Positions 26,945 through 36,212 of a DNA stretch of 64,000 nt are shown piece after piece. The position numbers were made by a program, and so were the translations under genes. The DNA comes from Xanthobacter autotrophicus (GTDB lineage Bacteria; Pseudomonadota; Alphaproteobacteria; Rhizobiales; Xanthobacteraceae). Below the pieces are notes generated by a model. The model searched no databases. It was not told where the DNA came from and saw only the letters and a list, made by a program, of their open reading frames with translations. How positions within the stretch are numbered: position 1 is the stretch's first letter; every line of letters starts with the position of its first letter. The stretch lies in NCBI RefSeq assembly GCF_043194295.1, contig NZ_JBAFVK010000001.1; one strand, 5' to 3'.

Positions 26945-28159
26945 ATGGCGAAGATCAAGGTGGCAAATCCGGTCGTCGAGCTCGACGGCGACGAGATGAC
27001 CCGGATCATCTGGCAGTACATCAAGGACAAGCTGATCCACCCCTATCTCGACATCGACCTGGAATATTACGATCTGTCGGTCGAGAACCGGGACGCCACC
27101 AGCGACAAGGTCACGGTCGACGCGGCCAATGCCATCAAGAAGCATGGCGTGGGCGTGAAGTGCGCCACCATTACTCCGGACGAGGCCCGCGTCGAGGAAT
27201 TCAAGCTCAAGGAAATGTGGAAGTCGCCCAACGGCACCATCCGCAACATCCTGGGCGGCGTGATCTTCCGCGAGCCCATCATCTGCAAGAACGTGCCGCG
27301 CCTGGTGCCGGGCTGGACCCAGCCCATCGTGGTGGGCCGCCATGCCTTCGGCGACCAGTATCGCGCCACCGATTTCAAGGTGCCGGGCAAGGGCACCCTG
27401 ACCATCTCCTTCGTGGGCGAGGACGGCACCAAGATCGAGAAGGAAGTCTACAAGTTCCCGGGCGCCGGCGTGGCCATGGCCATGTACAATCTGGATGAGT
27501 CGATCCGCGAATTCGCCCGCGCCTCGCTCAACTACGGCCTGATCCGGAACTACCCGGTCTACCTCTCCACCAAGAACACCATCCTGAAGGCCTATGACGG
27601 GCGCTTCAAGGACATCTTCCAGGAAGTGTTCGACGCCGAGTTCAAGGACGAGTTCGCCAAGCGCGGCATCACCTACGAGCACCGCCTGATCGACGACATG
27701 GTGGCCTCGGCCCTCAAGTGGTCCGGCGGCTATGTGTGGGCCTGCAAAAACTACGACGGCGACGTGCAGTCCGACATCGTGGCCCAGGGCTTCGGCTCGC
27801 TCGGCCTCATGACCTCCGTGCTGATGACGCCCGACGGCCTGACCGTGGAGGCCGAGGCCGCCCACGGCACCGTCACCCGTCACTATCGCGAGCACCAGAA
27901 GGGCAAGGAGACCTCCACCAACTCCATCGCCTCCATCTTCGCCTGGACCCGCGGCCTCACCCACCGCGCCAAGCTCGATGGCAACGACGAGCTGGCGAAG
28001 TTCGCCGCCACCCTTGAAAAGGTGTGCGTGGACACGGTTGAGTCCGGCTACATGACGAAGGACCTCGCGCTCCTCGTCGGAGCCGACCAGAAGTGGCTCT
28101 CCACCACCGGCTTCCTCGACAAGATCTCCGAGAACCTCACCAAGGCGATGGCTGCGTGA
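26945..28159 (+). CDS. icd: NADP-dependent isocitrate dehydrogenase
   Basis: A 404-residue cytosolic TCA-cycle enzyme that converts isocitrate to 2-oxoglutarate and CO2 with NADP+. It begins MAKIKVANPVVELDGDEMTR and contains KSPNGTIRNILGG (substrate phospho-loop), the YKFPGAGVAMAMYN stretch, the YVWACKNYDGDVQSD metal site and EAAHGTVTRHYR (NADP region). This is the eukaryote-like homodimeric type found in alphaproteobacteria. The ATG at 26945 matches the family N-terminus exactly. A terminator follows at 28204. Confidence 0.97.
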   Translation: MAKIKVANPVVELDGDEMTRIIWQYIKDKLIHPYLDIDLEYYDLSVENRDATSDKVTVDAANAIKKHGVGVKCATITPDEARVEEFKLKEMWKSPNGTIRNILGGVIFREPIICKNVPRLVPGWTQPIVVGRHAFGDQYRATDFKVPGKGTLTISFVGEDGTKIEKEVYKFPGAGVAMAMYNLDESIREFARASLNYGLIRNYPVYLSTKNTILKAYDGRFKDIFQEVFDAEFKDEFAKRGITYEHRLIDDMVASALKWSGGYVWACKNYDGDVQSDIVAQGFGSLGLMTSVLMTPDGLTVEAEAAHGTVTRHYREHQKGKETSTNSIASIFAWTRGLTHRAKLDGNDELAKFAATLEKVCVDTVESGYMTKDLALLVGADQKWLSTTGFLDKISENLTKAMAA

Positions 28160-28203
28160 GGTAGCGGCGCGGGCGGCATCGACCGCCTTCGAGAGTTTGG
28201 GAA

Positions 28204-28231
28204 GGGGCCGCAGCGCGGCCCCTTTCTTTTT
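28204..28231 (+). terminator. Rho-independent terminator after icd
   Basis: GGGGCCG / CGGCCCC stem with a 5-nt loop, followed by TTTCTTTTT on the plus strand, 45 bp after the icd stop. It also separates icd from the convergent channel gene. Confidence 0.9.
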
Positions 28232-28249
28232 GCGCGAGCCTCCGCGCCC

Positions 28250-29449
28250 TCAAGCCTCCGGATCCCGGTCCCGCGCGGCGGCGGCGAGGCGGCCCATCAC
28301 GGCGGGATGGCGCAGCGCCAGCATGTGCAGCTCGTTCTCCTCGATGGCGAGGATCTTGGTCTTGATCACCGCGCGCACCGGCAACAGGCTCGCCTTGGTG
28401 TGGCCGGGCAACAGGCCGAAGACGTCGCCGGGGCCGAGCGAGCGTGTGCCCTCCTCGCCCTCCATCTCCAGGCGCCCTTGCAGCACCACGAACAGGTGGG
28501 CGGCGGTCTCGCCCTGGCGCACCACGTGATGGCCCCGGTCGAAGCTGCGGGAATTGAGCAGGGGCAGGATGTCCCCCAGCACCGGCGCCTCCAGGTCCGA
28601 GAACGGCGGCAGCCGCGAGATCATGGAGAAGGTGACCACGAAATTATGCTTGGAGATCACCTCCGAGAATGAGCTGGCGATGATGGCGATGGGCAGCGCC
28701 AGCATCATCAGGCCCGACACCATGGTGATGGCGCCCACCACCCGGCCCAGATTGGTCACCGGTACCACGTCGCCATAGCCTACGGTGGTGAGGGTGGTGA
28801 TGGCCCACCACATGGCCTCGGGAATGGAGCCGAACTTGTCCGGCTGCACGTTGCGCTCGATGAGATACATGGCGGTGGCCGCCATCAGCACGCCGGTCCA
28901 CAGGATGATGAGGCAGGACAACAGCGCATAGCGCTCGCGCCGCACTGCCAGGTAGAGCGCGTTGAAGCCCGAGGAATAGCGCGCCAGCTTCAGGAAGCGC
29001 AGCAGCCGCAGCACCAGCAGCGCGTGCACGTCGAACTCGGAGATGAGCGCGACGAACCAGGGCAGGATGGCGGCAAGATCGATCAGCGCCGGCGCCGTCA
29101 CCGCATAGCGCGCCCGTGCCACGAGCGGCTTGAGCCGCTTGCGCAGCGGATGTTCCGGCGCGACCCACAGGCGCACGCCGTATTCCACGGTGAAGATGAT
29201 GAGGGCGCTGAACTCGCCCCAATGGAACCACCATTTCTCGCGCAGCTGGAGCGACGGCACGGTCGCGAGCACCGCTCCGCCCACTGAGAGCAGCACCACC
29301 GCGATGAGGATGTAATGCACCGCGTCGGCGATATGGTCGCCGGGCAGGTCCCGCTCCAGAATATCGAAGATGCGGCGGCGCAAGGAACGCAGGGCCGGCT
29401 TGTGTTCACCCATCTTGTGTTCACCCACGGGCTCAGATCCCTTCCGCAT
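28250..29449 (-). CDS. Six-helix K+ channel with cyclic-nucleotide-binding domain
   Basis: A 399-residue membrane channel. A voltage-sensor-like S1-S4 part (about 45-165, with an Arg-rich S4 RLLRFLKLARYSS) leads to the pore with the selectivity filter TLTTVGYGDVVPVT, then S6 and a C-terminal cNMP-binding domain (about 280-395). This order matches the MlotiK1-type bacterial channels of rhizobia. The start is uncertain: a 14-bp sequence is duplicated at 29399-29427, giving in-frame candidates at 29449 (ATG, overlapping the antiporter gene by 17 bp), 29428 (GTG) and 29413 (ATG). It is probably cotranscribed with the upstream Kef-type antiporter, suggesting shared K+ homeostasis. Confidence 0.9.
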   Translation of the reverse strand: MRKGSEPVGEHKMGEHKPALRSLRRRIFDILERDLPGDHIADAVHYILIAVVLLSVGGAVLATVPSLQLREKWWFHWGEFSALIIFTVEYGVRLWVAPEHPLRKRLKPLVARARYAVTAPALIDLAAILPWFVALISEFDVHALLVLRLLRFLKLARYSSGFNALYLAVRRERYALLSCLIILWTGVLMAATAMYLIERNVQPDKFGSIPEAMWWAITTLTTVGYGDVVPVTNLGRVVGAITMVSGLMMLALPIAIIASSFSEVISKHNFVVTFSMISRLPPFSDLEAPVLGDILPLLNSRSFDRGHHVVRQGETAAHLFVVLQGRLEMEGEEGTRSLGPGDVFGLLPGHTKASLLPVRAVIKTKILAIEENELHMLALRHPAVMGRLAAAARDRDPEA

Positions 29450-31169
29450 CGGCGCGCCGCTCGATGTCGTCGCGGATGCGCGCCCGAGTCAGGTCGGTGC
29501 GGGCGGACACCGTCTCGTCGGACAGCCCAAGGGCGGACAGCAGCTGGGCCATGAGCTGGAGGCTGGCCTCCGCCGCCTCGGGGATGACGCCGGCCACCCC
29601 CAGCGCGGCCAGGCGCCGGGCGTGCTCGGCATCCTTGGCGCGGGCGATCACCGCGGTGCCGGGCCAGTGCTGGCGCACCGCCGTCACCATGCGCTCGGCG
29701 GCATTGGGCGCGTCGAGGGTGGCGACGAAGGCAAGGGCGCGGTCCGCCCCCAGCCGATCGAGGATTTCGGCCCGCCCGGCATCGCCGAAGAACACCGGGC
29801 GGCCCGATGCCCGCGCCTCCGCCACCCGCCGGGGGTCGGCGTCCACCGCCACATAGGGCACGCCTTCCTCGTCCAGCGCATCGGCGATGGTGCGGCCCAC
29901 CCGGCCGAACCCGCCGATGATCACATGGCCGCTGGCGGTGCTGGCCACCGGCGCCAGGGCGTCGTGGAGCCTCGCATCCAGCGTGCGCCCGAGCCTTGCC
30001 GCGACACGGGCGAGCACCGGAGTCGCGGCAAGGCTGAGGCTGACCACGGCGACGAGGGTGGCGGCATCCTGCGCGCCCAGCACGCCCTTGGCGGCGAGCA
30101 GCCCGAGCACCACGAAGGCGAATTCCCCGGTCTGGGACAACAGCAGGGCCGCCTCGGCGGCGGCGGGCGCACTCACCCGCAGCAGCCGGGCGGCGCCATA
30201 AGTGCAGGCGGCCTTCACCGCGATCAGCGCCGCGACCGCCGCGACCACCCACAGGGCGCGGGGCAGCACCGCCGCGAAATCAAGGCTCATGCCCACGGTG
30301 ACGAAGAACACGCCCACCAGCAGGCCCTTGAACGGCTCCAGGTCCACCTCGATCTGGTGGCGGTAGGCGGTTTCCGACAGCGCCATGCCGGCGAGGAACG
30401 CGCCCAGCGCGCTGGAAAGTCCGGCCGCATGGGTCACCGCCGCCGAGCCCACAACCACCACGAGGGTGATGGCCATGATCAGCTCCCGCGAGCGGGTGGA
30501 GGCGGCCACCGCCACCAGCGGCGCCAGCACGAAGCGCCCGGCCACCAGGATGAGCGCCACCGCGCCCGTGGCCTTGGCCAGCGCCATGGCTGCGAGGGTG
30601 AGGACATCGGTTGCCGGCCCGCTCAAAAGCTCGGCCGCGAGCAGGATCGGCACCACCATCAGATCCTGGAACAGCAGCACGGCGATGACCAACTGCCCCA
30701 GCGGCGCCAAAGAGCGATGCTGGTCGATGAGCAATTGGCTGACCAGCGCCGTGGACGACAGGGCGAGGGCGAAGCCCAGCACCAGCGCCACCTCTGGCCC
30801 GGGCACCGCCACCAGTGCGAGGCCGAGGGCGAGGGGGACCCCGCAGAACAGCACCTGAAGGGTACCGACGCCGAACACCTCGCGCCGCAGCTTCCACAAG
30901 CGTGGGGCCGAGAACTCAAGGCCGAGCAGGAACAGCAGGAATACCACTCCCAGCTCACCAAAGGGGGCGGCGCGCTCGGGGCTGGAAATGGTGATGAACC
31001 GCACGAAGGGCAGGCTGTGGGCCAGTTGGCCGAGGCCGTGGGGGCCGATGAGCGCGCCGGCGGCGATGAAGCCCACCACGGCGCCGATTCGGGCACGGTG
31101 AAACAACGGAACGAGGATTCCGGCGGCGAGCAGATAGACGAACGCGTCCTTGAGGAAGCCGTCACTCAC
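29433..31169 (-). CDS. Kef/CPA2-type K+/H+ antiporter with TrkA-N domain
   Basis: A 578-residue monovalent cation:proton antiporter of the CPA2 family. About 12-13 membrane segments cover residues 5-390, with GFIAAGALIGPHGLG, LFLLGLEFSA and LSSALGAFLAGMALSET. A cytosolic Rossmann TrkA-N (RCK) domain follows (HVIIGGFGRVGRTIADALDEEG...). KefB and KefC export K+ and are gated by glutathione adducts; the RCK NAD-binding glycine motif is intact. The open frame extends far upstream, but the extra residues are low-complexity. I propose the GTG at 31169 (VSDGFLKDAFVYLL), where the first helix begins. The confidence in the start is moderate. Confidence 0.9.
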   Translation of the reverse strand: MSDGFLKDAFVYLLAAGILVPLFHRARIGAVVGFIAAGALIGPHGLGQLAHSLPFVRFITISSPERAAPFGELGVVFLLFLLGLEFSAPRLWKLRREVFGVGTLQVLFCGVPLALGLALVAVPGPEVALVLGFALALSSTALVSQLLIDQHRSLAPLGQLVIAVLLFQDLMVVPILLAAELLSGPATDVLTLAAMALAKATGAVALILVAGRFVLAPLVAVAASTRSRELIMAITLVVVVGSAAVTHAAGLSSALGAFLAGMALSETAYRHQIEVDLEPFKGLLVGVFFVTVGMSLDFAAVLPRALWVVAAVAALIAVKAACTYGAARLLRVSAPAAAEAALLLSQTGEFAFVVLGLLAAKGVLGAQDAATLVAVVSLSLAATPVLARVAARLGRTLDARLHDALAPVASTASGHVIIGGFGRVGRTIADALDEEGVPYVAVDADPRRVAEARASGRPVFFGDAGRAEILDRLGADRALAFVATLDAPNAAERMVTAVRQHWPGTAVIARAKDAEHARRLAALGVAGVIPEAAEASLQLMAQLLSALGLSDETVSARTDLTRARIRDDIERRADAEGI

Positions 31170-31603
31170 CGTCTTCGTCCCCGACCTGGCATCCTCAAGT
31201 CCCGTCCGCACGCTTCCCCCGGCCGTGCTTCGGCCTTCAATGGTTGCGGGAGATGACCACGCGGGACGACCGGCGCCAAGCGTCAAGATTACGCACCGGG
31301 CAGGAGAGCTCCGGGCAGGAGAGCAACGGGCAGGCGCGCAGAGGTGGGAATGTTCTGGTTTGAAAGTCTGCTGCTTCGACCGGGCACCACCGGAACTTGC
31401 TCCCGCGTGCGGGTGAAGGCCGTGTGGGGGAGGGTCGTGTAGGGGCAACAGGTGTTATGGTTTGGCGCCGCCGGTGCCTTTCAGCGCGACCTGCCCCCTC
31501 CCCAGCAAGCAGGAAAGGGAGCTACGGCGCTTGTCACGCGGGCCGGCCCCGTGGCCAAGCGCGCACCGCGCGGGACCGTTGTCTCCAGCCGCCCCGAATT
31601 CCA
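31170..31603. other. 434-bp region without a supported gene
   Basis: Lies between the 5' end of the antiporter gene and the 3' end of the nitronate monooxygenase gene, both on the minus strand. It contains a short imperfect repeat of GGGCAGGAGAGC (31300-31335) that gives a low-complexity reading (SPAR repeats) on the minus strand. I see no clear promoter or terminator. Confidence 0.4.
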
Positions 31604-32749
31604 TCACGCCGTCGGAGCGAGCCGGGCGAGGGCGTCGGCGGCGAGCTTGCGCGTCAGGTCGGCGGCGGGCAGGCGGGGGGCGAGGCGCGCGGCCTGCCCG
31701 GCCCACAGGTTGGTGAAATCGTCCCGGCCCTCGGCTTCCGCCGCCGCGCGCAGCGGGGCAAGGGCGCCGCCGGCCAGCGGGAAGGCGGGCGCATCGGCGC
31801 AGAGGGGGCCCACGTCCCGCATCACCCGGTTCATGATGCCGCGCGCGGGGCGGCCGGTGAACAGGTTGGTGAGGGCGGTGCTGTCGTCCCCCGCCGCCTC
31901 CAGCGCGGCACGGTGGACGGCGGGGATCTTCGCTTCCGGGCACAGCAGGAAGGCGGTGCCCACCTGCACGGCGGAAGCGCCCAGCGCCAGCGCCGCGACG
32001 ATGCCCCGCGCGTCGGCAATGCCGCCGGCGGCGATCACCGGCACGCCCACCGCGTCCGCCACCTGCGGCACGAGGGCGAAGGTGCCCACCTGCCGGCTCA
32101 TGTCGCCGGCCATGTCGCCCGCCACATCGGTGCCGAGGAAGGTGGGGCGATGGCCGCCCGCCTCCAGCCCCATGGCGATGATGGCGTCGCAGCCGCGCGC
32201 TTCCAGCCACTTGGCCTCGGCCACGGTGGAGGCGGAAGAGATCACCTTCGCCCCCGTCGCCTTCACCCGCGCCAGCAGCGCGGGATCGGGCAGGCCGAAA
32301 TGGAAGCTCACCACCTCCGGCCGCGTCTCCTCCACGAGGGCGCACAAGGTGGCATCGAAGGGCGCGCGTCCGCCGGCCGGCGGCGTCGCCTGCGGATCGA
32401 GGCCGTGCTCCACGTAATAAGGCGCGAGGCGCGTCCGCCAGCGCATGGCCCGCACCGGATCGGGCACGGGCGGGGTGTGGCAGAAGAAATTGACGTTGAG
32501 CGGCCGGCCGGGGAGGCCGGCGCGCACCGCCTCGATGGCCGCGCGCAATTCGTCCGGCTGGTACATGGCGCCGGGCAGGGAGGCGAGGCCGCCCGCCTCG
32601 CCCACCGCGATGGCAAGCTTCGGCGTGCCCGCTCCTGCCATGGGGCCGAGTAGGATGGGATGCGAAATGTCGAACAGATCGAGGATGCGCCGGTCGGGCC
32701 AGCGCACGGTCTGCTGGATGGCGTCCGGCGGGCGAGTCGCGTGGGTCAT
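31604..32749 (-). CDS. Nitronate monooxygenase (2-nitropropane dioxygenase family)
   Basis: A 381-residue FMN-dependent TIM-barrel enzyme that oxidises nitronates to carbonyl compounds and nitrite. It has the N-terminal HPILLGPMAGAGTPKLA, the catalytic-His region IAMGLEAGGHRP, the phosphate loop VPVIAAGGIADARGI and GASAVQVGTAFLLCPEA. This is the class I (NMO) arrangement. I chose the ATG at 32749 (MTHATRPPD); another lies 7 codons upstream. It is divergent from a LysR regulator, with a palindrome between them, and so is probably regulated by that LysR protein. Confidence 0.9.
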   Translation of the reverse strand: MTHATRPPDAIQQTVRWPDRRILDLFDISHPILLGPMAGAGTPKLAIAVGEAGGLASLPGAMYQPDELRAAIEAVRAGLPGRPLNVNFFCHTPPVPDPVRAMRWRTRLAPYYVEHGLDPQATPPAGGRAPFDATLCALVEETRPEVVSFHFGLPDPALLARVKATGAKVISSASTVAEAKWLEARGCDAIIAMGLEAGGHRPTFLGTDVAGDMAGDMSRQVGTFALVPQVADAVGVPVIAAGGIADARGIVAALALGASAVQVGTAFLLCPEAKIPAVHRAALEAAGDDSTALTNLFTGRPARGIMNRVMRDVGPLCADAPAFPLAGGALAPLRAAAEAEGRDDFTNLWAGQAARLAPRLPAADLTRKLAADALARLAPTA

Positions 32750-32792
32750 GGGCGGGCCTCCTTCGCTCATTTATCTATTATGGCCCATGCCA

Positions 32793-32811
32793 GTTTCATT
32801 GAAATTGAAAC
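32793..32811. promoter_or_regulatory. LysR-type operator candidate
   Basis: A 19-bp dyad GTTTCA-N7-TGAAAC centred in the 87-bp gap between the divergent NMO and lysR genes. It fits the T-N11-A rule of LysR-type regulator sites (TTTCA...TGAAA). Confidence 0.55.
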
Positions 32812-32836
32812 ATTCTGATATTATTGTTCACTTCTG

Positions 32837-33667
32837 ATGATGGATATCCGCGACATCCAGTTTCTCCAGGCGGTGGCCGAGACCGGCAGCATCACCCGCG
32901 CTGCGGAGCGGCTTGGCTGCGTGCAGTCCAATGTCACCGCGCGCCTGAAAAAGCTTGAGGACCGCCTGGGTCAGAAGCTGGTGGCGCGCATGGATGGGCG
33001 CATGGTGCCCACCGCCGCCGGCAGCCTCGCCCTCGACTATGGCGCGCGCATCGTCAGCCTCTCCACCGAGGTGGAGGCGCGGCTGAAGGCCTCGGCGCAG
33101 GACTGGCCGCCTTTGCGTCTCGGCACCATGGAAACCACCGCCGCCGTGCGCCTGCCGCCGGTGCTGAAGCGCATCCGCGACACCCTCTCCCCCCTGCGCC
33201 TGACCCTGAAGACCGGCACCAGCGGCGAGCTGATGGCGGGCCTGCGGCGCGGCGCCTTCGACCTCGTCTTCGTCGCCGAGGATTTGGCGGATGATCGCTT
33301 CGCCTCGCAGCCGCTGTGGAGCGAGCGGCTGGTGGAGGTGGGGCCCAAAGTGCTGCCCAACGGCGCGCCGCCGGAAAGCGCGGCCATCGTGTTCCGGGAA
33401 GGCTGCTGCTACCGCGAGCGCTGCCGCACGGTGCTCGGCGACCTGCCCCTGCTGGAACTCGGCACGCTGGATGGCATCATCGGATGCGTCGCAGCCGGAC
33501 TCGGGCGGACTTTGCTGCCGGAAGCGGCGGTGGAGCGCTGGCGGGCCCTGGGCGAGATCGAGACCCGCCCCATCCCCGGGCCGGATGTACGCACTTTGGC
33601 GGTCTGGCACGCCGCGAGCCCATCCCTGCGCTCCATCGCGGCCGTGGTCGCGCTCGCTGCAACCTGA
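32837..33667 (+). CDS. LysR-family transcriptional regulator
   Basis: A 276-residue regulator. The N-terminal winged helix-turn-helix is FLQAVAETGSITRAAERLGCVQSNVTARLKKLEDRLG. The substrate-binding domain begins near residue 92 (LRLGTMETTAAVRLPPVL). Cys residues cluster at FREGCCYRERCR, which is unusual but not known to be functional. It probably controls the divergent nitronate monooxygenase gene through the dyad at 32793-32811 and its own gene by autoregulation. The ligand is unknown. Confidence 0.9.
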   Translation: MMDIRDIQFLQAVAETGSITRAAERLGCVQSNVTARLKKLEDRLGQKLVARMDGRMVPTAAGSLALDYGARIVSLSTEVEARLKASAQDWPPLRLGTMETTAAVRLPPVLKRIRDTLSPLRLTLKTGTSGELMAGLRRGAFDLVFVAEDLADDRFASQPLWSERLVEVGPKVLPNGAPPESAAIVFREGCCYRERCRTVLGDLPLLELGTLDGIIGCVAAGLGRTLLPEAAVERWRALGEIETRPIPGPDVRTLAVWHAASPSLRSIAAVVALAAT

Positions 33668-33811
33668 AGCTTGTCCTCGCGCGATCGTGTTGGACCGGAT
33701 GTAACCGCCGGTGCCGATCAAACGGAAATCGTCCGTAGAACCAACACGTGTCCACCAGCGTTATCGCTGTGGACGGGTGCTGCCCGCAAAGTTGCCCGAC
33801 GGCGAGGTGAA

Positions 33812-35095
33812 ATGACGATCCATCACAAGATGCGCGCGCCTGCCGTGCCGCGCAGCGCCTGGCTGGGCCGGTTCCAGAAGGTGCGGGCGCTGAGCGAGGA
33901 TCTGGCGCGTGACCTCCACCCCGAGGATCAGACCGTCCAGTCCATGCCGGACGCGAGCCCTACCAAGTGGCACCTTGCCCATGTCTCCTGGTTCTTCGAG
34001 ACCTTCGTACTGGTGCCCCATTGTCCCGGCTACACGGTGGCCCATCCCCAGTTCGCCTATCTGTTCAATTCCTATTACGAGGCCGCCGGCGCCCGTCACG
34101 CCCGCTTTGCGCGCGGCCTCATCACACGGCCCACCGTGGACGAAGTGGCCGCCTATCGCGCGCGGGTGACGGACGCCATGGCCGAGCTGATTGCCTCGGC
34201 CGGCGAGGCGGCCTTTGCCGCCATCGCGCCGCTGCTGGAGATCGGTATCAATCACGAGCAGCAGCATCAGGAACTCATCCTGATGGACATCCTGAACCTG
34301 TTCGCGGCCAACCCGCTGCGCCCGGCCTACCGGCCCCGCGCGAGCGTCCCGGCGGGGCGCGCGCCGGACCTGATCTTCTTCGATTATCCCGGCGGCATCT
34401 TCGAGATCGGCCAGGCCGGAACCGGCTTCGCCTATGACAACGAGGGACCGCGCCACCAGGTGCTGCTGAGGCCGTTCCGCCTCGCCAGCCGCGCGGTGAC
34501 CAATGGCGAGTGGATCGCCTTCATGGAAGATGGCGGCTATGGCCGTCCCGACCTGTGGCTTTCGGACGGCTGGGCGCGGGTGAAGGCGGGGGACTACGCG
34601 GCGCCGCTTTATTGGGAGAAGACCGACGCCGGCTGGGAGGCCATGAGCCTCGCCGGCCAGCATCCCGTGGATCCGGCCGCCCCGGTGGTCCATGTGAGCT
34701 ATTACGAGGCCGACGCTTATGCCCGCTGGGCCGGGCGGCGCCTGCCCACCGAGGCCGAATGGGAAGTGGCGGCGTGCCAGGTGCCGGTGGCCGGGACTTT
34801 CCTGGAGGCCGGTGCCCTGCGCCCACTGCCGGCGGGGCCAGCCTCCAGCCATCCCGCTCAGCTCTATGGCGACGTGTGGGAATGGACCCAGAGCCCCTAC
34901 GTCGCCTACCCCGGCTACCGGCCGCAGCCGGGAGCGCTGGGTGAATACAACGGCAAGTTCATGTGCTCGCAGATGGTGCTGCGCGGCGGCTGCTGCGCCA
35001 CGCCGGACGGGCATGTCCGAGCCACCTACCGCAACTTTTTCTACCCCCACCAGCGCTGGCCCTTCGCCGGCCTGAGACTAGCGGAGGATGCCTGA
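33812..35095 (+). CDS. egtB: Ergothioneine biosynthesis sulfoxide synthase EgtB
   Basis: A 427-residue non-haem iron enzyme that joins trimethylhistidine (hercynine) to gamma-Glu-Cys or Cys through O2-dependent C-S bond formation. The N-terminal DinB-like domain has TKWHLAHVSWFFETF and the metal motif INHEQQHQELILMDIL (around residues 145-160). The C-terminal FGE-sulfatase-like domain has RRLPTEAEWEVAA and GDVWEWTQSPY... LRGGCCATPDGHVRATYRNFF. The ATG at 33812 (GGCGAGGTGA upstream) gives the family length. Its stop overlaps the egtD start by 1 bp, so the two are translationally coupled. Confidence 0.95.
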   Translation: MTIHHKMRAPAVPRSAWLGRFQKVRALSEDLARDLHPEDQTVQSMPDASPTKWHLAHVSWFFETFVLVPHCPGYTVAHPQFAYLFNSYYEAAGARHARFARGLITRPTVDEVAAYRARVTDAMAELIASAGEAAFAAIAPLLEIGINHEQQHQELILMDILNLFAANPLRPAYRPRASVPAGRAPDLIFFDYPGGIFEIGQAGTGFAYDNEGPRHQVLLRPFRLASRAVTNGEWIAFMEDGGYGRPDLWLSDGWARVKAGDYAAPLYWEKTDAGWEAMSLAGQHPVDPAAPVVHVSYYEADAYARWAGRRLPTEAEWEVAACQVPVAGTFLEAGALRPLPAGPASSHPAQLYGDVWEWTQSPYVAYPGYRPQPGALGEYNGKFMCSQMVLRGGCCATPDGHVRATYRNFFYPHQRWPFAGLRLAEDA

Positions 35096-36126
35096 TGGCG
35101 CCTGTCTCCCTCGCCACGCCTCCCGCCGGCGCGCGTACCGCATCCCGCGATACGGCCGAGCACCGCGCGGCGGACGAAGCCACAGCCCTGTTCCGCGCGG
35201 ATGTGATTTTCGGCCTGTCCCAGCCGCAGAAGGCGCTGCCGCCCAAATATTTCTACGACGCTGCCGGCTCGCGCCTGTTCGACCACATCTGCCGCCTGCC
35301 CGAATATTATCCAACCCGCTGCGAGCTGGAGATCCTGAAAGCCCGCGCCGCCGAGATTGGGGCGCTGGCCGGGCCCGGCGCGAGCCTGGTTGAGTTCGGC
35401 TCGGGATCAAGCATCAAGGTGCGCCTGCTGCTGGATGCCATGGCCGAGCCCGCGGCCTACGTGCCCATCGACATTTCCGGTCCGCACATGCGCGCTGCGG
35501 TTGCGCGGCTGGCTGAGGCCTATCCGGCGGTTGCCATGGTGCCGGTGGAGGCGGATTTCACGCAGGCCGTCCGCCTGCCGCCGTTGGGGGAGGGCGGGCG
35601 GCTGGAGGGACGGCGGGTCGGCTTCTTCCCCGGCTCCACCATCGGCAATTTCACGCCGGAGGCGGCAACTTCCTTCCTCGCCCATGTGGGCAAGGTGCTC
35701 GGCGACGGTTCCGCCCTGGTCATCGGCTTCGACCTCGCGAAGGATCGCGCTGTGCTGGAAGCCGCCTATGACGACCGGGCCGGCATCACCGCCGCCTTCA
35801 ACCTGAACCTGCTGTCCCGCATCAACCGGGAGGTGGGAGCGGATTTCGATCCCGGCGGCTTCCGGCACAAGGCTTTTTTCAATGGCACGGAAAACCGCAT
35901 CGAGATGCATCTCGAAAGCGTGAGGGAGCAGGCGGTACGCATGGGCCGCCACCATTTCGCCTTCGCGCGAGGCGAAACCATCCATACGGAGAATTCCTAC
36001 AAGTTCTCCGTCGACGCCTTCCTCGCCATGGCCCGGCACGCCGGGTGGCGGCAGCGCGCCATGTGGACCGATCCCAAGAGGTGGTTCGCCGTGGCGGCGC
36101 TGGAGCGGCAGGGGGAGGTCGGCTGA
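35095..36126 (+). CDS. egtD: Histidine N-alpha-methyltransferase EgtD
   Basis: A 343-residue SAM-dependent enzyme that trimethylates L-histidine to hercynine, the first step of ergothioneine synthesis. Motifs: LPPKYFYDAAGSRLFDHICRLPEYYPTRCE, SLVEFGSGSSIKVRLLLDA (SAM loop), YVPIDISG and GFFPGSTIGNFTP, ending with IHTENSYKFS. Its ATG shares the A of the egtB stop (TGATG). No egtA, egtC or egtE is adjacent, so the later steps must use genes elsewhere or the EgtB variant that uses Cys. Confidence 0.95.
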   Translation: MAPVSLATPPAGARTASRDTAEHRAADEATALFRADVIFGLSQPQKALPPKYFYDAAGSRLFDHICRLPEYYPTRCELEILKARAAEIGALAGPGASLVEFGSGSSIKVRLLLDAMAEPAAYVPIDISGPHMRAAVARLAEAYPAVAMVPVEADFTQAVRLPPLGEGGRLEGRRVGFFPGSTIGNFTPEAATSFLAHVGKVLGDGSALVIGFDLAKDRAVLEAAYDDRAGITAAFNLNLLSRINREVGADFDPGGFRHKAFFNGTENRIEMHLESVREQAVRMGRHHFAFARGETIHTENSYKFSVDAFLAMARHAGWRQRAMWTDPKRWFAVAALERQGEVG

Positions 36127-36212
36127 CACAGGCCGGCGGGCGGGACCCGTCGGCGCGGGGCGGTTGGGGGCCAGACGGAGGAGGTGTCCGGACAGAGCCG
36201 GAGACTTCCACC

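Noticed and set aside
29370..31256. 628-codon plus-strand frame opposite the Kef-type antiporter
   Set aside because: Its composition (Gly, His, Arg and Gln repeats) is that of a GC-rich antisense frame, and the antiporter motifs on the other strand are clear.
31300..31335. Short repeats of GGGCAGGAGAGC as a possible CRISPR or regulatory array
   Set aside because: Only two or three imperfect 12-bp copies without spacers of constant length, so there is no CRISPR array.
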